Source of the DNA: Ulota crispa
Taxonomy: Eukaryota; Streptophyta; Bryopsida; Orthotrichales; Orthotrichaceae
Length of the DNA: 64,000 nt
Assembly (NCBI GenBank): GCA_963920765.1
Contig: OY987247.1
Location: 9,644,471 to 9,708,470, forward strand
Reading direction: 5' to 3'
The position numbers and the translations under genes were made by a program. Positions 26,257 through 39,211 of this stretch are shown one piece after another (positions within the stretch are counted from its first letter, which is position 1; every line of letters starts with the position of its first letter). The notes beneath the pieces are model-generated. The model saw nothing but the letters and a program-made list of their open reading frames with translations, ran no database searches and was not told the origin of the DNA.

Positions 26257-27187
26257 TTAACCCCTAAAGGGCTGAGCCCTTTTTCTTGCAAAGCCATTGA
26301 AAACTATCACTTCTAGGGCAATGAATAGAAAGGTAGAAAATTTGTTTTCTTTTAAACAGATTGTAGGATCCTATCTTGGACTATGGGAGATACTTGAGGG
26401 AAACAAATCAGCTCATTTTCAATGTAGAGGAGTGAGGTATTGACATTTGAAGTGCAAAAAAAAGTTTTTTTCTTGATGCCCCAAAATTTCAAAAGCCTTT
26501 CACCGCTCCTATATTAAAAAAATTGCTCTACTCAAAGTTGAGGTTTATTTTTTTCATGTAAAAGACCAAGTAAGGTATGTGTGGGAGAATTTTCAAATGA
26601 ATTGGAGGTGTGAATCATACTTTGTAAAATCTTGCACTACCATAAGGCCATGAAATTTGCATATACACTACGCAAAATTGGGGATTTCTATAAAATTTAG
26701 AAATTTAAATTACTTTGATCCAAATGGTGATAATCAAGGAATCTTAGTCCATTACAACTTGGAGAAATAATTAATTAATTAATTAAAGCACCAAATTTTA
26801 CAAGGAGCAAAAGGAATGGAGGTTTGTGTGTTCCATACTTACCTGCAAACTAATCATCAATAAAAAATGAATGATTCAAAGCTTCCCACATATATATATT
26901 GTATGAATCTAAATGACCAACTCTAGGGGGTTTTTATTTTAAATGAAAATTTTAAAAATGTTTCTTGGGCTACCCGAATTGCTTGCCCTCCCTTGTTTTT
27001 CAAAAATTCATGCATAACTTCTTCAATAAATGTGAGAATGAAGAAAAACTTAGATGTGCACCTACATTTTTGAATTCCCCGCCTTCCTCAAAAGTGTTAA
27101 TTTTTTTTATAAAAAATGGTTTAGTCATAGGTACATGCCCAAGGTCCCATTTGTTCCTCGAGGGGACAACAGTCCTTTAAGGGTTAA
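26257..27187. mobile_element. TTAA-flanked element, 0.93 kb, same family as 101-1008
   Basis: It begins TTAACCCCTAAAGGGC and ends CCTTTAAGGGTTAA. Internal sequence matches the reverse complement of 101-1008 over long stretches, for example around ACTATGGGAG and CAAATCAGCTCATT, but is diverged. It is therefore an old, independent copy. Confidence 0.75.
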
Positions 27188-27415
27188 CCCCTCAAGGGCC
27201 CTTGGGCTTTGGAGCTACGGTACCAAATACGGTTGCAACCAATATTCAGAAGTTTGAATTAGCTAAAAATGAAGTGTTACAACCATACATATTGAAGGGT
27301 TGTATGATGGTGGGTGCATAAAAAAAATTGGAAAGCCCTCCAAGCAACTCAAATACGTCTGTATATACAACCGTACATATTGCCGCAAAGGGTTTTTGTG
27401 ACATTCGGGGGTTAA
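27184..27415. mobile_element. Second TTAA-flanked element sharing a TTAA with its neighbour
   Basis: It starts TTAACCCCTCAAGGGCCC at the same TTAA that closes the previous element and ends at TTCGGGGGTTAA. The terminal inverted repeats are short and imperfect, so this call is weaker than the others. Confidence 0.5.
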
Positions 27416-28662
27416 ATTTGTAGTTTTTTTGATGTTTGAATACAATTCAAGGGGCATTTTCAAGAATCTCAAACTTGTAAATTTGATTTAAATCTATGAC
27501 TTAAATATTTCTTTATTCTTAGTTAGTATTCTAATTTAGAAAATTTTAAAAATATCAACTTCAATTGTCTTTGAAGAAAAGGTAAAGGACCCATTGCATT
27601 GAATTCAACATCAACTAATGCCATTTCTAATTTGCAAGTGTCATAACTTGCCCATGAATAGCTAAGAAAGATCTCTTGGTTTGCAACCAAAATTTTGATG
27701 GTGCAGTGGTTGCTTTGATATTGACATCAAGAGATTTTTTAATTGCTTATCAATATTATCCAAATTCCTTACTAATTCTTTTATTTATTTATTTTATTTT
27801 TATTTTTTTTCCAATGTAGTGATCCCTATTAATTGAGCTAGCAAACTTGTCTAACCCCTCCATTCAAGCTAGTGTTCACCAATGGCAACTTCAATTGTTA
27901 AAGCTCTTATAAACTTGTATTTTTATTTAGGAGACTTTGTTGATTAAACAATTATAAATAAAAATAGCTAAGTTTTTTTTATTTAGTAATTTCTACATTT
28001 TTTTAAAATTTGAAATTATGACCAAGCAGTAAAGAACAATAGAAGACTGACATGTTTGTTAAGTTTGGAGGCAGTACAAAATTGGTGGACATGCACAACC
28101 TTTGTGGTATCGCATCTTTATCAATCACAATATCAATGTGATAAAAATATATGTTATTCACAAAAAAATGAATCGAGAAATATTGGGAACTTTTTACAGA
28201 TTGGGTTGAATTTAACCAGCTTGAAAAAGATTTTGTGTACAATTTCTATAAGAGAGGAAATACATGTTTCTATATGATAAAGAGGGATCATCTAATATCA
28301 AAACATCAATCACACAAAATCCGCTAAAACAATAAAACATGAGAGTTTGTCTGAGGCTAAGCATTGAAGACAAAAACATTAAAAGAAGCAGTAGCACTAT
28401 CAAATAAGTTTTGAAACGATGCATTGTTCTCTTTTTGAAAAGCATCATATTTCATGTGAAAGAACTTGTTTTTTTTTAATATCCCAATTTGTATAAATTG
28501 CTTCTTTCATGCAATTTATTCATGACAAACAATTGTATCATGATGACAAATTATGTGTAAATATAGTGTATCTCAAGTGTTGTTTGTGAACAATTGCTAA
28601 ATAAATTAAAGATAAAAAAGAAGTTGGTTTGATGATTGATGCATCCATTTATATATGTGGTA
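27416..28662. other. AT-rich intergenic DNA
   Basis: No gene or repeat family was recognised. Open frames of about 75 codons at 28003-28448 show no family similarity I can name. Confidence 0.5.
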
Positions 28663-28980
28663 TAAGTTGGGAACACCCATAAGCGTCACATTCTCCATAA
28701 CCGTCACCTCTGAAATCTTGGAAAATCTGTGGAAATGAATAGATGTAACTACAAGAATGTACAACTTGTGAACATGAAATCTTGAAAGTGGTTATGGGTG
28801 CAATGGCAGTTTGTTCTTTAAAAATTTATAACAAATTCTCACAGTATTCAAATAATACATTCAAAAAGGCAAACTCAATATTTCTTTGTTCTTAATAGGA
28901 TCCTAAAATTTGCTACTTGTTTATTGATACTCATCATGTTCAAAACCCTTAATTTAACACTTATGGGTGCTCCTACCTTA
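28663..28980. mobile_element. MITE with termini near TAAGG-N-CACCCATAAG
   Basis: The left end contains GGGAACACCCATAAGCG and the right end its inverted match, CACTTATGGGTGCTCC, finishing TACCTTA. A second copy of the same length class is at 51573-51887, with the interior phrase GTGGTTATGGGTGCAATGGC in both. TA borders would fit a Tc1/mariner-type (Stowaway-like) target, but this is unproven. Confidence 0.75.
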
Positions 28981-29313
28981 ATGTTATTTGGTTATGTTTG
29001 CCATGTTTTTTTAAGTGATTTATCAAAATTTTGTTTTCATGAAATTTTAATCATTGTGTATAGTAAGAAATCTTTCAATGTTATTGTCAAATGATTTATG
29101 GCAACTGTGAAGATATGGAAGCTACGTATGCCGAGGTGTGTAGCTTTGATCAAATAACTTAAGGTCTGTTCATATTGGGTATTATACAAAAACCCTTGTT
29201 ATTATTCAATGTGCAGATCTTTTGGAAAACAATCCCTTTCCACACAATCTAGTGTTCCGAAACTATTGTAATATTGCATAAGAGCCACATGTTCACATGT
29301 GCAACTGGCTAAT
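28981..29313. other. Short AT-rich gap
   Basis: Nothing recognised. Confidence 0.5.
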
Positions 29314-30055
29314 TTAACCCCTAAAAGCCCAAGCACTGTTTTTTTTTGCCAAAATAGTGATATTGGGCAGCTCACTACAAGTGGATTATTCATCTTTTTT
29401 TCTTTGAAAATTTCACACATGATGTATCCAAGGAGTAGTTTTAAGGTCCAACAATTTTCATAACTTTTGGCTACATGGTTCAAAAGCTATTGCATGAAAT
29501 GTTGTTTTTTCTAAACTCCAGGCAACCTGGGCAACTCAAAAAACTTCTTTAAAAATTAAATTTTTTTGAATATTTTTTTTGAGATTGGTTCTTTAGACTT
29601 ATGTGTACTTGGGAAGCTTTGAACCATTCATTTTTTATTAATGATATGAAAGTTATGAGACATTTTAGTTTGTGGGTAGGTCTAGAGCTAGACCTATCCA
29701 CAAACTAAAATGTCTCATAACTTTCATATCATTAATAAAAAATGAATGGTTCAAAGCTTCCCAAGTACACATAAGTCTAAAGAACCAATCTCAAAAAAAA
29801 TATTCAAAAAAATTTAATTTTTAAAGAAGTTTTTTGAGTTGCCCAGGTTGCCTGGAGTTTAGAAAAAACAACATTTCATGCAATAGCTTTTGAACCATGT
29901 AGCCAAAAGTTATGAAAATTGTTGGACCTTAAAGCTACTCCTTGGATACATCATGTGTGAAATTTTCAAAGAAAAAAGATGAAATGTCCACTTGTAGTGA
30001 GCTGCCCAATATCCATTTTGTTCCTCAAAGGGACAAGTGGGCTTTTAGGGGTTAA
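29314..30055. mobile_element. Near-perfect 742-bp palindromic foldback element with TTAA ends
   Basis: Two arms of about 370 bp meet almost without a loop at about 29690, in AGGTCTAGAGCTAGACCT. The ends are TTAACCCCTAAAAGCCCA and TGGGCTTTTAGGGGTTAA, with TTAA on each side. Only scattered mismatches and short indels separate the arms. There is no coding capacity. A transcript across it would form a long hairpin. Confidence 0.9.
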
Positions 30056-31536
30056 CACAGCATTAAAACAGTTTCTTCACTCAATAAAACAATCACTAAA
30101 GGTTAACAATTGTTTCTTACTCCCAAGACCAAAAACAAAGCAAAGATTGAGACATTGTTAGTAGAATACAGAAACACCACCACATTGCAAAAAAACTTCA
30201 ATTCTAAAAAGAAATCCAAAAAATGTATGTACAACAACAAGAACCTAAAAACCTAACTTGTATTGTGGTATGTGTTCTTGCCTGCTACATCCAAATTAAG
30301 CTGCAACCTTGCAGCCAAGCATCTCGGCTTGTCCCTACATCATATGAACATCCTTCATGAAGGAAAACACAAAACCTTTGGATTCTTGAAAAAAACTTAC
30401 AAAGCAACAAGAACACAAATAAATAAAGATTACAATACATGAATCACACGTATTAACTCTAACGATGGCTTGAGAGTTTGTGGCAGTGCAACTCCATGAT
30501 TTGCCATAGCTAGGGTTACAACACAAAACCTCCATTAGCCAAAACAACGTTGATTACTAAAATTCAACTCCACATCCCTTTTCACCACAAAACCAAGTTG
30601 TCCCTTCCAACGCTCCTCACTGCTTTGCACGTTTTCGCATCACAACGCCAGCATTTGCTGCTTGGACAAAAACAAGTCTCCTCTGATGATTTTTTAGCAG
30701 AAACTTGGTTGACCGGCAATTTTGCACGCACACTTGTAGCAGGTTATCACACTTCCCCCACTCTTTGCTAATGAACGCTTATGAGAGCCAATACATAACA
30801 TCGCAAGTAAATCTCTAACATGTTCGTTTTTGCCAAATTTTGTTCTTACGTAAATGCGGATTAGTGTGCCGAATATATCGCTCAAAGTGCAGCTTGTTTG
30901 GGTGAAAGAACGCTGCTTTAAGTTTGGTGTGTAAAACCACTAGGGCGTGTACCCAAAAGGTATGTATCACTACTCTTACACACTCCCTAAGACTAGGTGC
31001 AAACGGACCTTTAGCTTTAGTGGTGGGCAAACATACAAGAATGGTTATGCTTCTAAGGAAGGTAAACCACTTTCTCATTTCTATTGATTGTGTACCTCAC
31101 GAGATAAATTTGGCCTCTTTAGAAGCATCAAAAATAAATTTAGTGAGGTGGGTTTTGTACTATATATTTTGGTTGAACATTTAAAAAAAAAAATTCAAAA
31201 TAAATAAAAAGGCTTTGCAAAGCAAAACAAATGATGTTCAATGAATACTAAAAACAAACAAACTTTAAACTTTGTTGGTTGTTAGGTGGCGAGCCATCAC
31301 TATGTTGTGTGAAATTTTTGAATCAAATATGGTACACAACTACTCTAGATTTACGAATGAAAATACAATCCTTATTTTCAATACAAAAATAGATTGGTCA
31401 AAAAGTTATTTACACTTTACTTTATAATTGATATATTCCCACGTTGTCCAAATTGTTTGTGTAGTCTAACCTAAAATCTGTATATTTCAACTTTAGAAAC
31501 AATTGTAGAAATGAAAATGGCAACCATTAGAGTCTA
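30056..31536. other. Intergenic DNA
   Basis: No gene was recognised. Between 30550 and 31080 base composition is less AT-rich and several open frames of 60-90 codons overlap on both strands, without similarity that I can name. Confidence 0.5.
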
Positions 31537-31793
31537 CAACACCATATTAGGTGAATTGGAAAAAGGGGTATATTTTGGGACTTCTGCAGGTTGTACATGA
31601 TCATGTACAACTGAGCTCAGTGTTTTTTTTTGTACATGTGTCCTCATCTGAGAAAAGGAATTTGCGAGGGAAAAAATCTTAGTGGCTAAGACTGAAAGTG
31701 ATACCTTCAAATCTGATTTTAGGTGACGTTCTCAAATGTAGGTGAAGTACAAATTGGGATACCCTTTTTCCCAATTTACCTAATATGGTGTTC
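31537..31793. mobile_element. MITE with termini CAACACCATATTAGG
   Basis: The left end CAACACCATATTAGGTGAAT and right end ATTTACCTAATATGGTGTTC form an inverted repeat of about 33 bp with few mismatches. The interior contains the palindrome TTGTACATGATCATGTACAA. TA lies at both borders. Confidence 0.75.
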
Positions 31794-34700
31794 TACTTTT
31801 CAATTTATTCTTTCAACGTAAATCAATACACTTTTGACGCAAATACAAGTTATCACATCATTTTGGATTTAACCCTCCCAGGGAGGTCACTTACCACGTT
31901 TTAGAAACAACGTGCAACAGAATATAGATAGCATTTTATTTTTTTTAGATAAAATTTATAAAAAGCTTAAAAGTAAGATAGAGGCCATTAAAAGCCAAAA
32001 ATCATTTATAAGTAATTTAGATAGCCTTCAACTGTGGGTCATTAGTATTTTGTACATATAGTTTAGTTTGTCATATATTGGATCCTCTAGACTAAATTTA
32101 CTATAGCATGTGTGTACAATTGGGTGCATATTTGGGTCAAACGTATTTTTTTTGCTATTAAATTCCCAATTTCTTCAAATTAAAATGGGTAGCTTCAAGG
32201 AAGAAAAAAAAAGTTGTGTATTTCTTTGTCTAATTTTTCTCCTTTCAACTTGTTTTTCAATTCTAGGTTTTTCTTTATAAAGAATATAGCCTAGAATAAA
32301 TTGCATTGAAATCAAAAGTATAAGTAATGATAGAGTTCCATTAAATAAGCCATTTTGTCAATTTTAAGTAATTATAGGGATTCTTTAATTCTTGCTTATG
32401 AGATAAATAGCCCCCCCCAAAAAGAACCCCTCGCTGCCCCTCGCCGCCCCTCGCCGCCCCTCACCGCACGGGCACTAGAAGAAAATGTTGGTAAATTTGA
32501 CTGACAACAAACAACTTACTGTCATAAACGACTGCGCAATGATAACAAAGCGACTCTAGTCATGGCTGTTGTAGCAGTTGTAGTACAGTTGTTTATTTGA
32601 CTTGGGGCATGAGGTCTGTAGTGTATATTTTGGGATAAATGATGTTGGGTCCATGATCAGATGAAATCTTTGCTGCTGTCATAGGAATCTGACATCTTTG
32701 ATTTAGAGTTGTATGTGAGTCGTATGAATAAACAACTTCTTCTTCTTTACTACTACAGTATTACTAAAGAACTACTATAAAATGACTTTCAATAGAATTA
32801 AATTAAATAATTAATAAAATTCATATTTAGGCTGCCCGCGTTGCAGCTCCCAATACCATTCTTATTTTGGTTGGAAGATATGCACATTAATGAGTGGTTT
32901 AGTAGTTGTTCAATAGTCGTTGATTAGTGCTAGAGTGCTATATCTAATTAGGGACTATACTGATGCGGTTGTATTATAGATGCAATGCATTTCTTCTTCT
33001 CAATTGAACTATTTTGCCATTTGTGATACATTTTTTAGGCTTTCATCTTCAAATTTGGTCATGAGAACAACTAGATCATTGCCACTACTAAACAACTACT
33101 TGACTATAAATTAACTTGACATCAACTACACAACAAGGGTAGTTGCAAGAATGACCTGCTAGTTTTGTTTCAAACATCGTTAAAACTAGTAGTACTATGT
33201 AGTACTATGAGCTTTTGAAATAATAAATTTTAAATGAAATAAAATATGGAGAATTTGTAAAGCACTTAAAATAGCATACTTGTGAAAATTTAAACCTAGA
33301 AATTTTTTATTCTAAAAGTTATGCACAAAACAAAATCACCAACAAAAAGCCAATTTCTCTCTTGCTTTTTAGAAAATAGTAAAATAATTCAAAACAGTAA
33401 AATAAAAAATGGCCATTTGAGAACTCATTAAATACATTCACATGATACAATTGCTTTGCTGAGGAATTTCTTCGTATTTTGCCGATGAAGGGAGATAGGA
33501 TGCCCACTTTGAGACAATGTAGATGCCATGGAGTTTATAATTTTGCAAAACCCTTCTACAAATGCATGTAAGCATGCTCCATAAATAGCATCCTTGATTT
33601 ATAGCCCTAGAAAAGCTATTTTGGACCCAAAATAGTACTACAAACCCCCAAAATGACTAAGGTAGACACCTATTTGGAGGTTGCTTAAAAATAGCAAAAT
33701 GATTTTAAAAAATATCAAAAAATTAAGGAACATCAATAACTTGCATGTTCACATTACCCTAAAAGGACAAGTCAATATGACTACTTTTGCAAAAGTTACA
33801 AGCAAAAAACAAGCCGCAGAAGGTGAGGGGGATAGAATGTAGTACATGTCATTCTTGCAATCACCCACAACAACAAGACTAAGCCCCGACTTCACATCAA
33901 CTAGACAATAACTATGAGACCATACACCAACTACTAAACAACTACAAACTAACTCAGTTACTCTTGCAATTGTTGTGTGCTTGTTATGTAGTTATTCTAG
34001 TCCAATTGTTTATTACTTATTCTTCTACTTACCCATTCTCTTGAGTTGTTTAAAATGTCCGGACTAGCTCATCTCATCAATGTTAACAATGAGTGCATTA
34101 CATAGAGTGCCAAAAACCAAATGTTTACTAATACCTTGCACATGCTAATAAGTCCTCTTCTGCAGACAATTCAATAGCACCTACTAGAGAATGTTTACAA
34201 AACAAGAATTGTTATGCTCTTCCTACTCCAATTCCAACCAACTATTTAAAAGGGGTGTATTTTTGTTAGCTTACTAAACCGTAGTTTTAGTGGTTTAATT
34301 GTATTTTAGGTTTACATGAGTTGTAGTGAGATCATTATAATCTTCTCCAAGCGTGTGCTAGTTGTAGCTTAGTTGTATTTGAGTCATAAATTCAATTATT
34401 ATTATTATTATTATTAACAACAATTTAAAAGCTACAATTAAAAGCTCTTTGAAAGCTTAAAAATTTATGTTTCATAATAATATATTTTTTTCATAATTTT
34501 ATTTATTTTTAAAGATAGAAGACTTACATAAAAAGATATGATTTGTTTAAAAAAATAATTAACACATTCAAATATTAGAAGTTAGAAATCTAAAATTTGC
34601 AAAAAACTTGTTTCTAATGCATTACAATATGGATTTTAGCATGTAAATAGTCTATTTTGAGGTAAGTATGTATTTTAGACACATTGTTGATGTTAAATTT

Positions 34701-34870
34701 GCCACACAAAAAAATTATTTAAGTTTTAATAGCAATCACCCTTAAGATCGAGTTGTAGTTTTAGAGAATCAGTTTAGACCCTTCATTTTGAGATTATGGT
34801 TGGTAGTTTGTAGGGTGAAGATGCAGCCGCCACCTTTGAGTTTAGGGTTTAGCTTTATAGATTTGGTATG
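31794..34870. other. AT-rich intergenic DNA with one GC-rich minisatellite
   Basis: No gene was recognised. At 32426-32467 an 11-bp unit, CCCCTCGCCGC, is repeated about four times in otherwise AT-rich sequence. A short ATT trinucleotide run is at 34398-34415. Confidence 0.55.
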
Positions 34871-34879
34871 TTGGCGTCG

Positions 34880-35190
34880 TGCTCTCCTGAGGGTTTGTTA
34901 ACAATGTGCATTTGTTAAAGTTTGTTGGCTCCGCATTTTTCTCATGTTTGCTTGATCTACTGAGGTTTGTTGGCTCCACATTGTTCTCATGTTTGCTTGC
35001 TCTGCTAAGATTTACTTGCTCTGCGATCTTCTTAGGTTTGCTCGTTCCGTGTTTTTCTCAAGTTTGCTTGCTTTGCGCTCTTTTCAGGTTTGCTTGCATT
35101 GGGCACTTGTCAAAATTTGTTGGCTCCGTGCTCTTCTCTAGATTTGTTGGCTTCGTGTTTTTTGTAAGTTTGCTTGTTCTGCCCACTTAT
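34880..35190. repeat. 33-bp minisatellite, about nine degenerate units
   Basis: Units contain GTTTGTTGGCTCCG or GTTTGCTTGCTCTG followed by a TTCTCA-like segment, at about 33-bp spacing. Because the period is a multiple of three, one frame (34906-35226) stays open and gives a repetitive hydrophobic translation. I do not consider that a gene. Confidence 0.8.
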
Positions 35191-36480
35191 CAGGGATTTT
35201 TGGCTTTGAGAGTTACCACATTGTAACTAGTTTTGAGGTTTTGCTTTTGTTGTCTATATGGAATTGCAAGTATGTGCATATGATGTTGAGTGGATACAAA
35301 AGGCAATGTGTAATAGTTTGTGATTGTTAAATAAGTAGTGGATGCACTATGAGTTTTTAATATACATGAAGCTTTTTGATCTGGTGTATACAATTAATAT
35401 ATATTCTGAAGTAACCATGTGTATCAATTATGGAGTAAGTGACTACTAGATGACAACTAGATGGCAATTCTTGGTTTTCATGCGAAGTGTGATTGAACTC
35501 AGATGCTAGAAAGCTACGATTCTAGTAGGACTCAATGACGACCAAGATATATTTGCAGCAAATATGGTCTTATTATTCTGTGATTTAGTAACTAGTACAA
35601 CTACACGACTCTCATATTACTTAGTGTTCATTGTATTACTACTATGCCATGACTTTGTGACTACAAAATCACTTATGCAATAACTACTTGTCCAATGAAT
35701 TATGACTCTGCTGTGACTCAATGGCCAATAAAATGTGACTGTAATACGACTCAATAGCCACTGAGGTAATACTATAGCATGACTCATTGATCATCACTAA
35801 ATGATTTTGCAGTATTAAATTAACAACTAAACTATGACAATACTATGACTCTGCCATGACTATGTGGGTACTAGATTCTCCCTATGCCATGATTGAACAA
35901 GAACTACTATATGACTCTATGATGATTAGATGACTACTAGACTACGACTCAACTACTGCTCAACTATAACTCAACTACTACTCAAATACAACTCAATAAC
36001 AACTACAAAATTACACATATACAGCTCAAAGTACTCCCATAAATGACTTACACAACTGAAATTTAACTAACCCACAACTGGTACAATCACTTGAACATTA
36101 TGTAATTTATGGACAAATAAGTATCCATAAAGTTGCTCTTAGCAAATAGGAATAGAACAACCAAAAGAAAGTGGGCCCTACCACAAGTTGTATTGCAGTT
36201 GTAACCGTACCCATGAATAGTAGTATGTGAGTAGAGAATCTAGTATTTATCCGGGCACTTACTTGATGACCCACCTGAAAAAAAATGACAAAGTGAAGTT
36301 AATACTGTGTCAATTCTGTCAGATGGATGAGAACTATCGTATAGCTAGAATGTCCTAAACAATAGGTTTTCTAAAACTGGGACATGATTGTGCAGTTGTA
36401 TAATTGTGAAAGAGACATTTGTATCTTAAACGACTCAAAAATGAGTTGTTTATAGAGTCCTATTTTGCACATTTTCTTCT
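35191..36480. other. AT-rich DNA with degenerate ACTACTA/GACTC repeats
   Basis: From about 35430 to 36060, short words such as ACTACTAGATGAC, CTATGACTC and CAACTACTACTCAA recur irregularly, suggesting an old decayed minisatellite. No gene was seen. Confidence 0.5.
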
Positions 36481-37879
36481 AGTGGGAGTTCTCAAAATAT
36501 ACATAGAGTGATCTCCTCAAGGATTATTAGTATTTTTGAGTTCTTATTGAAGTCTTGTTTTAGCATCAAGAGTCTGATTTTGAGAATGAATTAAAGTGAT
36601 TTTTCAATTCAAAGATTTTGTGCAAGGGCGTCCATTGTAAATTTTCACTTTTGTCATGATCCTTGATGGATGAATGGTTGATGGATGAAGGATTGATGGA
36701 TGAAGGATTGATAGATGAACAATTGATGAATGAAGTATTGATGGATGTACAATTGATGGATGAACTAACGCATAATGAAATGTGAATTAGTGGACAAAGA
36801 GAAAGCTATGAAGGTGGACATCTTTGGATGATGAATTTGTACATTTGAAGTTAAACAACTCCACTTGGATGACAAGGATATTATACTTCAGGACAAAGGT
36901 ACGGGATGTACCTTTGAGGACAAGTGTATATGATGTACAACTTGAGGACAAAGGCATGGGATGTATGCTTGATGACAAGTATGAGGATGACTTGATGATA
37001 AGTACCATGATAACTTGATGACAAATGTATAGAATGCACCTTTGAGGACAAGTGTACTGGATGTATAACTTGAAGACAAAGACATGGTATATACACTTGA
37101 TGACAAGATAAAGAGTGGAACTTGGAGTTAGACAATTCCAAGTAAAAGATGAGATTTGATATGAATTACATTTAGAATATTTCTAAATGTAACTAAGACT
37201 TTTATCTTAGCAAAGGGTTGGAGATGAATGTTAAAGATAGAAAGATTAAAATAGTTAAAGTAATCCTATTTTTATGAAAGGATTGATAGTATAAGAGGGA
37301 GCTTGGAGGGTGAGAAGATTAATTCTTGTTAGGAATTAATCTCTCTCTATGGTCAGGTGGTTGAGCTCTTTCTAGTTTTTATAGTTTATTGTGTATAGAT
37401 TATTGTTTTATATGAGTGTTTGGATGATTGAAGTATGGACCTAAGGAGGTTTGGAACAACTTTCTAGTGTTGGAGGCTCTTGGAAATGAGCCTCAAATAC
37501 ACTAGAACTTGGAGAAAAAATCACATTAAAAATTCAATTTAAAAAATTGTAGAATAGATTTTGATAAGCCATAAATTGATTGGGATCATGCATGTTATAC
37601 TTTACATACTCATATTTTTTTGGTACCCTCAATTTCACATTTGAGATGCAAAAAGAGGATTGAAAGATTTCAAATCACTTTCACAATTTTAACACCCTCA
37701 TGAACAAACATTATAATCTTTCAACCCATAAGTGATATTGTTGTGATTTTTTTTCTACCTTGAATTTGTATTGTTGCCCTTCAATTTTTTTGGATAAGAT
37801 TGATTAAAATACCAATATTTTGTTCACTTTTGAGTAAATTCTAAGATACTCAAAAATACTAGGAGCATTGAGGGGTTAA
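36480..37879. mobile_element. Relative of the 42598-43994 element, right end with TTAA
   Basis: The region 37480-37770 aligns with 43580-43850 (for example TTTTAACACCCTCATG) and 36530-36640 with about 42830-42945. The right end is GAGGGGTTAA at 37870-37879. The middle is replaced by minisatellites. The left end could not be placed. Confidence 0.6.
36655..37110. repeat. Two minisatellites inside the 36.5-kb element
   Basis: At 36660-36775 a 12-bp unit like TTGATGGATGAA is repeated about nine times. At 36890-37105 a longer unit built on GAGGACAAAGGTACGGGATG (about 25-35 bp, degenerate) is repeated. Overlapping open frames here are translations of the repeats. Confidence 0.75.
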
Positions 37880-37880
37880 A

Positions 37881-38753
37881 GGTAGTCACACCTTGTTCTC
37901 AATCTTCAAAAAATGGAAACATGGTACTCTCTTCTTGCTTTTGAAGAGTATCCACTCTCTCAAGATTGAGAACTTTTCTTTTTCAACTCCAAAACAGAAG
38001 AATGGGCAAGAAGAAGTTTTTGCATGTGAAATTTTTACCGATGCATGTCTCTTTTTCATCTTGCTCTTCTTGCTTTCACCTTCCTTGTTTTTGTTCTAGT
38101 GTGAATGTGGCTTACTTTCTTATTGCGCAACCATTTTCTTAGTAAACTTATTCTTCATTCATTATTTTCCACCACCCAAAAAAGGGAATCAAAGCTTCTC
38201 CATGGAAAAATGTTTTCATGAGCTCCTAAGGTAGTGTGCTTGAATTGCAACCCTCTAATGTAAAGTGCCTCAATAATTAGTTCAAGAATGGATATGAAGT
38301 GGACTTTGAGTGGACTTCTTTAGCCATAGAAAAAAGGTATATTTTATTGCAAGAGCTAATCCTACTCCTTGATATCAACTAATCTCTTTATAAGTTACAC
38401 ATGAACAAATTTTGCAAGACCCACATGTCACAACTAGGTGCCTATTATAAAAAGTTATGAATACTCATCTACCAAATTCAATAATGCTTCAAAAATACAA
38501 AAAAAAATAAGTCACTTTTGACATCTATTTCTCTTTGTTTGAAAATTAGACAAAATAATCTTCTTACCTAGAAAGCCCATGACAAGCAAATCAGCCCTGA
38601 ACCCTTTAGGGCCAGGTCGTCTTGGATCAGTGCTAAAATTGACAAATTTTGGTCGCCTTGGCCCTAAAGGGTTAAGAGTTGCTTGTAGAGCACATTACCT
38701 TCACTACGCTCCACAATTTCTCATTTTTCATAGAAGTGAGAAGGTGTGACTAC
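37881..38753. mobile_element. MITE-like element with termini GGTAGTCACACC
   Basis: The left end GGTAGTCACACCTTGTTCTCA region is inverted at the right end as GAGAAGGTGTGACTACC. It is related to 23909-24310 through its ends and internal blocks (for example CATTGGCTCC against CATGAGCTCC). It contains the 78-bp TTAA element at 38598-38675, so that one inserted later. Confidence 0.65.
38598..38675. mobile_element. 78-bp TTAA-type miniature element
   Basis: The ends TGAACCCTTTAGGGCCA and TGGCCCTAAAGGGTTAA are inverted repeats. The left TTAA has decayed to TGAA. The interior, about 44 bp, holds a further inverted pair (GGTCGTCTTGG and related). It is among the smallest members of the TTAA group. 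Confidence 0.65.
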
Positions 38754-38829
38754 CCTTGTTGCAGCGATGCACCCACGATCTTGCTTGTGGCCACCAACGA
38801 AAAGCATTTTGCTGACAAGACAATTAGTA

Positions 38830-38935
38830 TAGGGTTAAGCCTCGACTCTAGTGCGATATGCACAATTAAAAGCCCTCGGGCTCCGCCCTCGCGCGCTTAA
38901 TTGCGCGTATCGCACTAGGGTCAGGGCTTAAATCA
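38830..38935. repeat. GC-containing inverted repeat
   Basis: GTTAAGCC near 38834 and GGGCTTAA near 38930 bracket an inverted pair, CTAGTGCGATATGCACAATT and AATTGCGCGTATCGCACTAG, with the centre CCTCGGGCTCCGCCCTCG. It may be another small mobile element or an imperfect hairpin. The origin is unknown. Confidence 0.5.
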
Positions 38936-39211
38936 GCGTTAACCCTAGTCGAGCTCCGCTTTGCACAAGTTTGATCCCCGCTTACAATTTGCATACCTGC
39001 AAGTTGATTTTGCTTGTTCACATTTAACAATGCAATGCACCATTAAAAATCTAATCATGCATTACATTGTTAAACATATTTGCTGGTCTATTAAATGTGT
39101 GGATTTGTTGAGGCAGAAAGCCCAGCAAGGTTTAACAAACAGCTGAAGGACAAATAAAAAACATGAGATTAAAGATTAGTATAGCCAGCCACTGCGTACG
39201 AGAGGGGGGGG

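Noticed and set aside
34906-35226. Hydrophobic repetitive frame of 106 codons resembling a membrane protein
   Set aside because: It is the translation of a 33-bp minisatellite whose period is a multiple of three.
36787-37141. Overlapping short frames rich in Ser, His and Leu
   Set aside because: They are frames through the GAGGACAAAGG minisatellite.
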